Shown here: positions 25,795 to 34,005 of the stretch, piece by piece
How positions within the stretch are numbered: position 1 is the stretch's first letter
Layout: each line of letters starts with the position of its first letter
DNA from: Rikenellaceae bacterium
Lineage (GTDB): Bacteria > Bacteroidota > Bacteroidia > Bacteroidales > Rikenellaceae
Direction of reading: 5' to 3'
DNA: 36,789 nt
NCBI GenBank assembly: GCA_015059785.1
Contig: SUZS01000028.1
Location: forward strand, 1-36,789
Translations under genes and position numbers: made by a program
The notes under the pieces: model-generated
Databases searched by the model: none
What the model saw: the letters and a program-made list of their open reading frames with translations, nothing else
Told to the model about the DNA's origin: nothing

Positions 25795-26448
25795 TTACCT
25801 ATTTTGAACCTTTGTTAGCTTGTCAATATGATTAAGATAGATAGTAGTGAGGCTGTCACAAATATGGCTCTTGGCTTCAGAATCATACCACTCTCCGGTT
25901 ATTTCCGTTGCATCTAACCATGCCATACTCTCTGCGGCGTGAGTTCGTGTTCTTAGTTTCCACTCGTCACCCAAATTATTGTGCTCAAAAACATCCTTAT
26001 ATCTCTCTGCTAATTTGCCGTCACACATCAGCAGTGAGCCTTCGTCTATTATTGCAATGTCTGTTCTGTAGATATTCTGCGCGCGGTTGCTGTACAAAAC
26101 AATCGCAGACTCTGTATTGTTGTATATGTTTAGTGTTTTACGGCTGCAAAATTGCCCATCACAGAAAAATGGGGCGTAATACTGCTCAAAAGATAGCTCT
26201 CCGTAATTTTCTGACACTACTGTTACCTTTGGAAAGATGCTGAGGCCTAATATTGTTATAGGCAGTACGGCTATCCATCCAAATTTTAAGATGTACGCTC
26301 CTATTACGCTACCTCTCTCTAATTTGTATATGTTGGCATGAGGACGCATCTTTGCATAGATAATTGGGTATAAGAATTTGAATGCAGCCCAGACTCCTAA
26401 CCACAATAAAATACTAAATACAAAAACAAGGAAGCGAGTGAAAATCAT
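25795..26448 (-). CDS. Membrane protein, paralog A of an uncharacterised pair
   Basis: The 217-residue protein has hydrophobic segments at about 5-30 and 51-72, and the shared motif set: PHANIYKLER, IGAYILKFGW, EQYYAPFFCDG, IYNNTE. The soluble part holds several Trp and charged residues (WKLRTRTHAAESMAWLDATEITGEWYD), and the C-terminus is helical. It is roughly a third identical to paralog B by eye, which points to tandem duplication. Its start is ATG at 26448, with a -7 box about 20 bp upstream. No known domain is apparent. It is the first gene of the minus-strand run leading to the J-like, Hsp70 and AAA+ genes. Confidence 0.7.
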   Translation of the reverse strand: MIFTRFLVFVFSILLWLGVWAAFKFLYPIIYAKMRPHANIYKLERGSVIGAYILKFGWIAVLPITILGLSIFPKVTVVSENYGELSFEQYYAPFFCDGQFCSRKTLNIYNNTESAIVLYSNRAQNIYRTDIAIIDEGSLLMCDGKLAERYKDVFEHNNLGDEWKLRTRTHAAESMAWLDATEITGEWYDSEAKSHICDSLTTIYLNHIDKLTKVQNR

Positions 26449-26464
26449 AACCTAAAATTTACCA

Positions 26465-26472
26465 CAAAGGTA
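26465..26472 (-). promoter_or_regulatory. -7 element for paralog A and the chaperone cassette
   Basis: The minus strand reads TACCTTTG, matching TAnnTTTG. The nearest TTTG upstream is only 14 bp away rather than about 20, so -33 is uncertain. It is divergent from the box at 26520-26527. Confidence 0.55.
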
Positions 26473-26519
26473 GTAAAAATTTTTATCAAAAAAATGTGGA
26501 TAAAACAGAAATGTTTTAC

Positions 26520-26527
26520 TAACTTTG
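26520..26527 (+). promoter_or_regulatory. -7 element for the lipoprotein gene
   Basis: TAACTTTG matches TAnnTTTG. Start near 26531, leaving about 24 nt before the ATG at 26555; this excludes the in-frame TTG at 26525 as the start. Confidence 0.6.
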
Positions 26528-26554
26528 TCTGTCCAAATTTATCTCTTTGAAAAT

Positions 26555-27532
26555 ATGAAAAAACTCCTTAAACTATGTGCGGTAGTTGCACTGGCTGCTC
26601 TGTGTGTCTGTTGTGGAAACAATAGCAAGAGTAAGAGTGCTCAGGAACAAACCAAGCCGAGCAAAAGATTAGAGAACTCTATATACCACTGGAAAACGAC
26701 CTTTGAACTGGACTCTACGGAGATAGCTTTTCTCCAGCGGCATAATATCTCGCGCATCTATACAAAGATGTTTGACATTGCTGTGGAGCATAGCTTTGTC
26801 TCAAGTATGCTTGAGCCTGTGCCTATTGCTACGACAAAGTTTGTCTCTGCTGTCCCTCAGGGTGTGGAGATTACTCCGGTGGTCTATATCACTATTGAGG
26901 CACTCAGAGCTATGGAGGGCAAGGAGGCTGAGTATGCAGAGCTAATTGTGGCGCGTGTAATGGCTATGTGTAACCACAATGCACTGGGTAAGATTCGTGA
27001 ACTTCAGCTTGATTGTGATTGGACGCAGCAGACAAAGCGCTCCTATGATAAGCTCTGCAAGGCTGTTGGTAAGCTGTTGAGTGATAGTGGGTTGTCGCTT
27101 AGTGTGACATTGAGGTTGCATCAGCTGTGCCAAGATGCTCCAGTGGCAGATAGGGTAGTGCTGATGTTGTATAATACTGGCAATCTAAAGAGTATTAAAA
27201 CCAAAAATTCTATCCTTGACATTGCCGATGTGAGGCCATACTTGAGAAGTCGTAATTACCCACTTCCTATGGACTACGCCTACCCGACCTTTGGCTGGGG
27301 TGTTAAGTTCAAGAATGGCGAGTTTCAGGCTATTGTTACAGATACAAAACAGTGTGCTGCTGGAGAGACTATCAGAAGTGAGAGACCTACAGTTGCGGAG
27401 ATTTTGAAGGTTAAGGCTCTTGTTGAGCAGCAGCTGGATAGACCTTCGCGGGGCAATATAATCTACCACTTAGACAATTCACAACTCAAAAACTACACTG
27501 ACGATGAAATCTCTCAAATATTTGCTTATTAG
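26555..27532 (+). CDS. Lipoprotein, DUF3142-like (predicted TIM-barrel)
   Basis: The 325-residue protein starts MKKLLKLCAVVALAALCVCC, a hydrophobic signal followed by a Cys-rich lipobox region, so it is probably a lipoprotein. The body has segments I associate with a DUF3142-like group: RIYTKMFDIAVEH, GVEITPVVYITIEAL, LQLDCDWTQQTK, LSVTLRLHQL, RVVLMLYNTGNLK and NYPLPMDYAYPTFGW. This pattern of alternating strands and helices suggests a TIM-barrel-like fold, with the DCDW acid residues as possible active-site candidates. The function is unknown. The next gene starts within its 3' end (29-bp overlap, different frame), so the two act as a pair. Confidence 0.65.
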   Translation: MKKLLKLCAVVALAALCVCCGNNSKSKSAQEQTKPSKRLENSIYHWKTTFELDSTEIAFLQRHNISRIYTKMFDIAVEHSFVSSMLEPVPIATTKFVSAVPQGVEITPVVYITIEALRAMEGKEAEYAELIVARVMAMCNHNALGKIRELQLDCDWTQQTKRSYDKLCKAVGKLLSDSGLSLSVTLRLHQLCQDAPVADRVVLMLYNTGNLKSIKTKNSILDIADVRPYLRSRNYPLPMDYAYPTFGWGVKFKNGEFQAIVTDTKQCAAGETIRSERPTVAEILKVKALVEQQLDRPSRGNIIYHLDNSQLKNYTDDEISQIFAY

Positions 27533-29672
27533 TCTCTTATCGCTTGCTGTAATGCAAAGTGCAAGCGCTTGCTGGTATGATTGGTACTCTGCTGGCGGAT
27601 ATCGTATGTATCGCGTTTGCGAGAGGGTTGCCACTCCGACTATTGATGCTGAGGGCTTTAACCGTAGTGCTGAGCAGAATTGTAGGGGTTGGCAGAAGTT
27701 AACCTCTCAGTCAATACCCCTAACTGATATATATGATATAGTCTATAAGATGCCGCTCGCTCAGTTCGAAAGTATGTACGACAATCGAACGAAGGGCTAT
27801 GATAATCAGTTTGCGCAGTGGATTACAAAGAGAGATACATCAATTCTTGAGTTTCTTTTTGTGGCTAAAAATAACGAGTATGTTCGTGTCAAGAGAAACT
27901 CGCGTTGGTACTATCCAACGATGCAGATAGATGCTCGAATGACCCTTGAGCAGGTTGTTGAACGCTCTCTGAAGGCAAAGAGTACAAAGTTGGGCGATAG
28001 ATATCTGCTACAAGCAGTGCGTGCACTCTTCTCGCTCGGTCGATATAGTGAGTGTGTCGATGTTTGGAATAACGAGGCATCGCGTCTGCCAGTAAACAAC
28101 CTTATGCGACAGCTTATACTGCCATATATCGCTGGTGCTGAGTATCGCTTAAATAACTCAGAGAGGGCGTTGCACTATCTTGCCGAGATTGGCGATGTGC
28201 AATCAATCCTCTATTGTAAAGGTCGTGCTGGCGAGCAGGTAACTACCCAGCAGGCTCTGGAGTTGGTGTGTCAGTATGCTCCCAATAGCGATTATGTCGT
28301 AAGGACCTTGCAAGAGTATGTAAACTCTTTGGAGAGCGATGGGGCAGAGAATGGACATTACAGAGGGGAGCCTGTTGTTGAGCCAGAGCGATGTGAGAAG
28401 ATTAAAAAACTGCGCACCCTGTGCCTTAAAATGGCTGTCAATAGCAGGGTTCAGACCCCAGCAATGTGGTACTATACAGCGGCTATCCTCTCTGATATTA
28501 TCGGTGAGAGTCAGAGGGCTTCACAACAACTCTCAAAGGCGCAGACAGTAAAGTCTACTCGCTATTTAGATGAGTCTATAGAGGTTATGAGGATATACTT
28601 GGATGCTAAATTGTCGCCATACGATAGTGCATACGAGGCAAAACTCGCTCAGCAACTTAAGTGGCTTGATAACAAGATTGTAACTAATATTACTAATAGT
28701 GTGCGCTCCAAAACTGCATCGGGCTACTACCTTGGTAGCGGAATGGGTTACTACTATTGGAACGATATGATGCGCCGAGTGGTGCTTTCGGTGCTCTGCC
28801 CGCGCCTTGTTAAGCAGGGTAAAACTACGCGAGCTATGCAGTTGGCAAATATGGCTGATAATAGACTTCTCAGCATTGTAAATTGTATGACTAATCATAG
28901 TACAAATGAGACAGTCTCGATGCGTGAATATCGCTACGCAGAGAGGTGCTTTAACTCTGTAGATTATAGCAACCATTTCTTTGAACTTATTGATAGTCTG
29001 GATGTAAACTGCGCTGTTAAGTATTACCAGGCAACTGTAAACCCTATCTCTGATTTTGACCGCTTCCTCAATGCTCGCGGATATACGGGTAGCGACTACC
29101 TTAATGATATTGTCGGCACGCACTGCCTGCGCCAGATGCGCTATGGTCAGGCTGTAAAGTACCTAAAGCGTGTCAGCGAAGAGTATAATCGTGGACACTT
29201 AAATGTGATTATTAAGTATAATCCGTTTAGTGTTACTTATGCCCAAGAGAGCGAGCCGTGCTATAGTAAGTATGATTTTGCAACGCAAATGTACGCATTA
29301 GAGCAGAGTATTAACTGTGCTACAGACCCTAATGCTAAAGCTCGAGATATGTTTAAGTTTGCTGTGGGACTGCGCAATAGCTTTGGTAGATGCTGGTCGT
29401 ATACGCAGTATTATAAGGGAGAGTTGTTCTGGGGCTGCGTATCTGCGAAACGAGATTGGCAGAGCGATAAATATACCACAGCCGCAACCACCCGCTCCCA
29501 ACAGCTGCTCCAGAGGGCATTATGCACAGCTACAGACGACCAAACCTTGGCAGAGATGCACTACCACCTCTGTAACTTCAAAACCGTCGCCGAGCAATAC
29601 CCAGACACTACCCAAGGCATCCTCGTTCACGGCAAATGTGACAAGCTCATCGACTACCACGCCGAAAGGTAG
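27504..29672 (+). CDS. Large secreted helical-repeat (TPR-like) protein of unknown function
   Basis: The 722-residue protein has a signal peptide (residues 1-22, ending SASA before CWYDWYSAGGYRMYRVCE). Its mature part begins with an aromatic segment and then shows TPR-like helical hairpins, for example RYLLQAVRALFSLGRYSECVDVW, GAEYRLNNSERALHYLAEIG and LRQMRYGQAVKYLKRVSEEY. Interspersed Tyr-rich segments include YYLGSGMGYYYWNDM. No catalytic motif is recognised. It overlaps the lipoprotein gene by 29 bp, implying translational coupling; the lipoprotein may be its partner at the cell envelope. TPR calling is by eye and partly uncertain. The plus-strand 3' end faces the minus-strand gene at 29727 with no good terminator between them. 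Confidence 0.7.
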   Translation: MKSLKYLLISLLSLAVMQSASACWYDWYSAGGYRMYRVCERVATPTIDAEGFNRSAEQNCRGWQKLTSQSIPLTDIYDIVYKMPLAQFESMYDNRTKGYDNQFAQWITKRDTSILEFLFVAKNNEYVRVKRNSRWYYPTMQIDARMTLEQVVERSLKAKSTKLGDRYLLQAVRALFSLGRYSECVDVWNNEASRLPVNNLMRQLILPYIAGAEYRLNNSERALHYLAEIGDVQSILYCKGRAGEQVTTQQALELVCQYAPNSDYVVRTLQEYVNSLESDGAENGHYRGEPVVEPERCEKIKKLRTLCLKMAVNSRVQTPAMWYYTAAILSDIIGESQRASQQLSKAQTVKSTRYLDESIEVMRIYLDAKLSPYDSAYEAKLAQQLKWLDNKIVTNITNSVRSKTASGYYLGSGMGYYYWNDMMRRVVLSVLCPRLVKQGKTTRAMQLANMADNRLLSIVNCMTNHSTNETVSMREYRYAERCFNSVDYSNHFFELIDSLDVNCAVKYYQATVNPISDFDRFLNARGYTGSDYLNDIVGTHCLRQMRYGQAVKYLKRVSEEYNRGHLNVIIKYNPFSVTYAQESEPCYSKYDFATQMYALEQSINCATDPNAKARDMFKFAVGLRNSFGRCWSYTQYYKGELFWGCVSAKRDWQSDKYTTAATTRSQQLLQRALCTATDDQTLAEMHYHLCNFKTVAEQYPDTTQGILVHGKCDKLIDYHAER

Positions 29673-29726
29673 GTTGATAGGTAAAAAATAGTAGATTGTA
29701 GATAGTAGAGCGTGTGGGCGAGACCA

Positions 29727-30170
29727 TTAATCTACATCTTTGCCATAGCGTTGTTTTAACTCTTCTAAAAAAGTCTCTGGCGAGGGGGTCTCTATGCACT
29801 TATTCAACATCTCCAACATTTGAATCTGCGCGTCTGTGTCCAATTCATTAAATTCGGTGTAGGCGCGCTTCTCCTTATCGTAAACAAACCACCACTTTAA
29901 TTTGTCATCATAAAATATCGCGTATACACGCCACAAACGATGAAGGTGTATAAACTCTAAATCAGGTGCTAACCAATAGTAATAATATCTATCGCCCTCA
30001 CAACCATAATTGATTCTGGTACAAAGACCTTCTATCATTTGATATTTTGGATTGTCGGGATGATTAACAACAACATAATCTTTGAACTTGCTAACCAAGC
30101 TCCTCATTTGTTTGTCTATCTGTTCACGGAGTCTCTCTCTCAAGTCCTTAATTGGTTCAATATAATCCAT
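29727..30170 (-). CDS. Small acidic/aromatic protein of unknown function
   Basis: I do not recognise this protein. From the ATG at 30170 it is 147 residues, MDYIEPIKDLRERLREQIDKQ, then a compact domain rich in Tyr and Trp (YYYYWLAPDLEFIHLHRLWRVY, DDKLKWWFVYDKEKRAY) and a helical C-terminus. A longer frame to 30236 would begin upstream of the predicted transcription start and is rejected; an ATG at 30182 is also possible. It appears cytoplasmic. It is a single gene with its own promoter, convergent with the secreted helical-repeat gene. Confidence 0.6.
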   Translation of the reverse strand: MDYIEPIKDLRERLREQIDKQMRSLVSKFKDYVVVNHPDNPKYQMIEGLCTRINYGCEGDRYYYYWLAPDLEFIHLHRLWRVYAIFYDDKLKWWFVYDKEKRAYTEFNELDTDAQIQMLEMLNKCIETPSPETFLEELKQRYGKDVD

Positions 30171-30207
30171 ACCAATACACATTATAAGATTTATCCAAAA
30201 TACTATG

Positions 30208-30237
30208 CAAAGGTAGTAAATTTTTGTGAAAAGCAAA
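30208..30237 (-). promoter_or_regulatory. Promoter of the small unknown gene
   Basis: On the minus strand TTTG (30237-30234), 18 bp, TACCTTTG (30215-30208). The start near 30204 gives a leader of about 22-34 nt and decides against the long N-terminus. Confidence 0.65.
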
Positions 30238-30255
30238 ATGGTGGGGGATTTTGCT

Positions 30256-30340
30256 ACGCAGTACAGAGAATTTAGGGAAGTTAGGGAAATTAAGGAAGTT
30301 AGTGATTTTTCCTAACTTCCCTAAATTCTCTGTTCTGCGT
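30256..30340. repeat. Near-perfect inverted repeat of nonamer units, copy 1
   Basis: Arms 30263-30285 and 30311-30333 are 23-bp perfect inverted repeats; adding ACGCAG/CTGCGT outside a T-T mismatch extends the stem to 30 positions. The left arm and loop are built from 9-bp units near NTTARGGAR (GTTAGGGAA, ATTAAGGAA). A second, smaller hairpin (30294-30302 with 30312-30320) competes with the large one. It sits between the divergent promoters of the unknown gene and plsY. Confidence 0.9.
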
Positions 30341-30369
30341 TAGCCAGCTAACGGCTAACGGCTAATGGT
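30341..30369. repeat. Heptamer tandem repeat, copy 3
   Basis: Units GCTAACG, GCTAACG, GCTAATG follow an inverted TTAGCCA. It directly abuts the right arm of the large inverted repeat and lies just upstream of the plsY promoter. Confidence 0.8.
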
Positions 30370-30380
30370 TGTTGTAAAAT

Positions 30381-30410
30381 TTTGCATTTCGCAAATTTTT
30401 ACTATCTTTG
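30381..30410 (+). promoter_or_regulatory. Promoter of plsY
   Basis: TTTG (30381-30384), 18 bp, TATCTTTG (30403-30410). A start near 30414 leaves about 29 nt before the ATG at 30443 and excludes the in-frame upstream start at 30365. Confidence 0.75.
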
Positions 30411-30442
30411 CACGACGCACGCAGAGTTTTTTTTGTACGATT

Positions 30443-31102
30443 ATGACTTATTGCGCGGTATTGTTGCTTTTGGTAGTGGCCTATCTGTTAGGCTCTATTC
30501 CGAGTGCTGTCTGGATTGGTAAGCACTATTTTGGTGTGGATGTTCGTGAGCACGGCAGTAAGAACGCGGGGGCGACTAATATGCTTAGAGTATTGGGGTT
30601 AAGGGCTGCGCTGCCTGTTTTTGTTATTGACTTTATGAAGGGTTTTGTGGCGGTAACACTTATGGGGCTGATGAGGCTTGACCCTTCGGTATCTACGGCG
30701 TGGGTAATCAATTTCAAGATATTTGCCGTTGTGGCGGCTGTTTTGGGGCATATCTTCCCCGTTTTCGCTGGTTTTAGGGGCGGTAAGGGGGTAAGTACGC
30801 TTATTGGTGCGGTGACAGCTATACAGCCAAACCTTGCAGTGCTCTGCTTTGCGGTGTGGGTATTAGTGTTCGTTTTTACCCACTATGTGTCGCTTGCGAG
30901 CATTATTGCGGGGTGCTGTTTCCCCGTTTTTGTGGCTATATTTTCCACGACGCTCTACAGCCGATATGGGGAGTTTTCGTGGATTTTTATAATATTTTCT
31001 GTAGCTGTGGCGTTTATGCTAATATGGACACACAGGGCTAATATTGTAAGGCTACGAAGGGGTGAGGAGAGCAAGACCTACCTCTGGAAAAAGAGAAAAT
31101 AA
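30443..31102 (+). CDS. plsY: Acyl-phosphate:glycerol-3-phosphate acyltransferase PlsY
   Basis: The 219-residue inner-membrane protein carries the PlsY motifs: GSIPSAVWIG in the first helix, HGSKNAGATNMLRVLG (glycerol-3-phosphate loop), and GHIFPVFAGFRGGKGVST (phosphate-binding, GGKG). It acylates glycerol 3-phosphate from acyl-phosphate to give lysophosphatidate, the first step of phospholipid synthesis in most bacteria. Start is the ATG at 30443, giving MTYCAVLLLL as first helix; the upstream frame lies in promoter sequence. It is 20 bp before an acyl-CoA ligase gene, with which it is probably cotranscribed, a sensible pairing of fatty acid activation and use. Confidence 0.95.
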   Translation: MTYCAVLLLLVVAYLLGSIPSAVWIGKHYFGVDVREHGSKNAGATNMLRVLGLRAALPVFVIDFMKGFVAVTLMGLMRLDPSVSTAWVINFKIFAVVAAVLGHIFPVFAGFRGGKGVSTLIGAVTAIQPNLAVLCFAVWVLVFVFTHYVSLASIIAGCCFPVFVAIFSTTLYSRYGEFSWIFIIFSVAVAFMLIWTHRANIVRLRRGEESKTYLWKKRK

Positions 31103-31122
31103 CACCTTATTTATATTGTACT

Positions 31123-32823
31123 ATGGTTGAAAAGAACTTAATTAAGATGTATGAGCAGTCGTTTCGTGAGAACCGCGAGATGAGTGCCGTAACTGACTAC
31201 TTTACTGGCGAGACCTACTCTTACTACGGTTTTGCTAAGGAGATTGCCAAGTTGCACATTATGTTTGACGAGGCGGGCATTAAGCCTAAGGATAAGATTG
31301 CTCTTGTTGGTCGTAACACTCCGCGTTGGTGCGTTGTCTATATTGCGACAATGACCTATGGAGCTGTTATTGTGCCTATCCTTCAGGACTTTACGCCTAC
31401 AGATATCGCACATATTGTAAACCACTCTGAGAGCCGTCTGCTCTTCCTTACAGACTCATACTGGGACAACCTTGATGGAGACCAGATGCCTGATGTTGAG
31501 GCTGTGATGTCGCTCACAGACTATCATGTGCTCTATGAGCGCGAGGGAGATAAGATGTCTCGTTGCATCAATCAGATGACCGAGAACTATCGCAAGCGTT
31601 ATCCTCGTGGTTTTACGGCTGGCGATATCAAGTATGCTGATGTGCCAAACGACCAGCTGATACTTCTCAACTACACCTCTGGAACAACTGGCTACTCTAA
31701 GGGCGTTATGCTGACTGTTAATAACCTTACAGCCAATGTGATGTATATCTTGACGCTTAGCGACCACACAACTATCCCTTACCTCCATAAGGGTGGCCGT
31801 ACGCTCTCGTTCCTGCCACTTGCACACGCCTTTGGTTGCGCGGTAGACTTCCTTGCACCGCTTGCTGTGGGTGGACATATCACCCTGCTGGGTCGCATCC
31901 CTGCACCGAAGATTCTGCTTGCTGCCATTCAGAAGGTCCAGCCAGAGGTTATCTGTGCTGTGCCAGTGCTCTTGGAGAAGATTTACCGTAAACAGGTTAT
32001 CCCACTGCTTGAGAAGGGCCCTCTGAGCATCGCTATGAAGCTGCCACTTGTAAACGAGGTTGTCTTTGCGCAGATTAAGAAGAAGCTGCTTGACTCATTT
32101 GGTGGTAACCTTCGTATCTTCGTGCTTGGTGGTGCACCAGTGAACAAGGAGACTGAGGCGTTCCTTCAGAAGATTCACTTCCCATTCACTATCGGCTATG
32201 GTATGACCGAGTGTGGCCCGCTTATTAGCTTTACGCCAGAGGCTCGCGAGTTTAAGGCTACCTCTTGCGGTATGTATCTGAAGGACTATCTTGATGTTCG
32301 TATTGACTCATCTGACCCACAGAATGAGGCTGGCGAGATACTTGTTCGCGGAGAGAATGTGATGATGGGCTACTACAAGAACGAGGAGGCTACATCGGCC
32401 GCTATTGACGCTGAGGGCTGGCTCCATACGGGCGATATGGGTACTATGGATTTAGACGGTACGCTCTATATTCGTGGCCGTTGCAAGACTATGATTCTTA
32501 CTGGTAGCGGTCAGAATATCTACCCTGAGGAGATTGAGGATAAGCTCAACAATATGCCACTTGTCCTTGAGTCACTCGTGCTTGAGAACGACGGCAAGCT
32601 CTATGGCCTTGTTGTGCCAGACTTTGAGACTTGCGAGCGTGAGGGTATTGACCGACAGACCCTTGAGGCTACTATGGCAGAGAACCTTAAGGCTCTCAAT
32701 GCGCAGATTGCTGCCTATGAGCGACTTGTCTCAATCAGCATCTACCCTTCAGAGTTTGAGAAGACTCCAAAGAAGAGTATCAAGCGCTACCTCTACAACG
32801 CCTCAAAGTTGGGCATTAAGTAG
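31123..32823 (+). CDS. AMP-binding long-chain fatty acid--CoA ligase
   Basis: The 566-residue protein is a full-length ANL-superfamily enzyme. Motifs: NYTSGTTGYSKGVML (P-loop, near residue 185), LPLAHAFGCAVDFL, YGMTECGPLI (around 358-367), WLHTGDMGTMDLDGTLYIRGRCK, and the C-terminal KTPKKSIKRYL with the catalytic Lys. It activates fatty acids to acyl-AMP and then acyl-CoA at the cytoplasmic membrane face. It is close to Bacteroidota FadD-like ligases; chain-length preference cannot be read. It follows plsY by 20 bp. Downstream, a repeat element separates it from the sensor kinase. Confidence 0.93.
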   Translation: MVEKNLIKMYEQSFRENREMSAVTDYFTGETYSYYGFAKEIAKLHIMFDEAGIKPKDKIALVGRNTPRWCVVYIATMTYGAVIVPILQDFTPTDIAHIVNHSESRLLFLTDSYWDNLDGDQMPDVEAVMSLTDYHVLYEREGDKMSRCINQMTENYRKRYPRGFTAGDIKYADVPNDQLILLNYTSGTTGYSKGVMLTVNNLTANVMYILTLSDHTTIPYLHKGGRTLSFLPLAHAFGCAVDFLAPLAVGGHITLLGRIPAPKILLAAIQKVQPEVICAVPVLLEKIYRKQVIPLLEKGPLSIAMKLPLVNEVVFAQIKKKLLDSFGGNLRIFVLGGAPVNKETEAFLQKIHFPFTIGYGMTECGPLISFTPEAREFKATSCGMYLKDYLDVRIDSSDPQNEAGEILVRGENVMMGYYKNEEATSAAIDAEGWLHTGDMGTMDLDGTLYIRGRCKTMILTGSGQNIYPEEIEDKLNNMPLVLESLVLENDGKLYGLVVPDFETCEREGIDRQTLEATMAENLKALNAQIAAYERLVSISIYPSEFEKTPKKSIKRYLYNASKLGIK

Positions 32824-32841
32824 GCTTAGGCTGTTAAATTT

Positions 32842-32930
32842 ATTAAGGAGTTTAAGGAGGTTAGGGAGTTTAAGGAGTTTCAGGGGAGGGGGTCCCTAAA
32901 TTCTCTAATTTCCCTAAATTCCTTATAATA
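32842..32930. repeat. Imperfect inverted repeat of nonamer units, copy 2
   Basis: The left part (32842-32876) repeats units such as TTTAAGGAG and GTTAGGGAG; the right part (32892-32930) holds the complementary units (TCCCTAAAT, TCTCTAATT). It fills the 111-bp gap between the acyl-CoA ligase and sensor-kinase genes, where no promoter is visible, so it would be transcribed as a hairpin. Confidence 0.85.
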
Positions 32931-32934
32931 TGCT

Positions 32935-34005
32935 ATGAAACTAAAAAAACCACTGATTCGTAAGCAGATAATAGGCGAGAACCTCGTCTATTCGGGCATC
33001 TGGGCGGTAGTTTATCTTATCCCGATAATGAACTCCAATCTGATGTCCGAGGCCTATATTGACTTCAATAAGGTCTTTTTGGCGTGGGGTAAGATTACAC
33101 CTTACTTCATACTCTTTTTGCTTCACAATCAGGTTTTTATACGCTTTCAGCTTAACCGCGGACACTTTACATTGTACCTTCTGACCTCTCTTGTCACTCT
33201 GTTGGCAACATTTGGAGCTATTGAGGTCTATGAGCAGTGGCGAATAGCCTTTTTAGGAGAGAGTGTTGGCGAGCTTATACAACCTCGTCACGCCTCGCTG
33301 ACAGATTTGCGCTGGTACTGGAACATTGTTCTCTGCGCCTTTATGTTTTGTGCCAACTTGGGTATTAAGAAGTTCTATGAGGCTATGCAGCGCGATGAGG
33401 ATAATGAGCGACTTGCCCGTGAGAATGTTGAGGCGGAGATGTACTATCTGAAGTACCAGATAAACCCTCACTTTCTGATGAATACGCTCAACAATATCCA
33501 CGCCCTTATAGATATTGACGCTAAGAGTGCCAAGCGAGGGCTTATAGAGCTGTCGGATATGATGCGCCATGTGGTATACGAGTCGAGTGCTGAGACTATA
33601 CCTTTGCGAACAGATATTAAGTTTATTGAGAACTATATTGAGCTAATGCGCGTGAGGTACAGCCAGCAGATAGATATTCGGTTTAACTATCCAGAGAATA
33701 TACCTTCGGAGCTTACAATTCCCCCGCTTGTGCTGATTGTCTTTGTTGAGAACGCCTTTAAGCACGGCGTAGGGCGAAGGCGAGAGTCGTTTATCCATAT
33801 TGATGTGACTATTGAGTCTGATACCCTAATAGCTATCTTCCGTAACTCTGTCCATCCTACAACGGGTGGAACAAAGGGTATTGGACTTGAGAATGTCAGT
33901 CGCCGATTAGAGCATATCTACGGCAACAACCATAGCCTTGAGATTACTCAGACAGAGGAACAATATAGTGTGACATTAAAGATACCGACTTGCTATGAAT
34001 CTTAG
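32935..34005 (+). CDS. LytS-type sensor histidine kinase
   Basis: The 356-residue protein has four predicted membrane helices (about 18-36, 52-70, 78-98, 127-146), then the His_kinase (PF06580) signature KYQINPHFLMNTLNNIHALID with phospho-acceptor His179, and the ATP-binding region PPLVLIVFVENAFKHGVG with GTKGIGLENVSRRL. It probably senses a membrane or extracytoplasmic signal and phosphorylates the LytTR regulator encoded immediately downstream, with which its 3' end overlaps by 11 bp. The short extracytoplasmic loops suggest a membrane-linked signal; no ligand domain is seen. Start is ATG at 32935 after the repeat element. Confidence 0.93.
   Translation: MKLKKPLIRKQIIGENLVYSGIWAVVYLIPIMNSNLMSEAYIDFNKVFLAWGKITPYFILFLLHNQVFIRFQLNRGHFTLYLLTSLVTLLATFGAIEVYEQWRIAFLGESVGELIQPRHASLTDLRWYWNIVLCAFMFCANLGIKKFYEAMQRDEDNERLARENVEAEMYYLKYQINPHFLMNTLNNIHALIDIDAKSAKRGLIELSDMMRHVVYESSAETIPLRTDIKFIENYIELMRVRYSQQIDIRFNYPENIPSELTIPPLVLIVFVENAFKHGVGRRRESFIHIDVTIESDTLIAIFRNSVHPTTGGTKGIGLENVSRRLEHIYGNNHSLEITQTEEQYSVTLKIPTCYES

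Noticed and set aside
28566..29123. 185-codon minus-strand ORF
   Set aside because: It is a shadow of the 722-residue secreted protein on the other strand, without family motifs or a promoter.
29673..29735. Possible terminator between convergent genes (GTAGATT ... AATCTAC)
   Set aside because: The arms are only 7 bp with about 30 nt between them and no U run follows.
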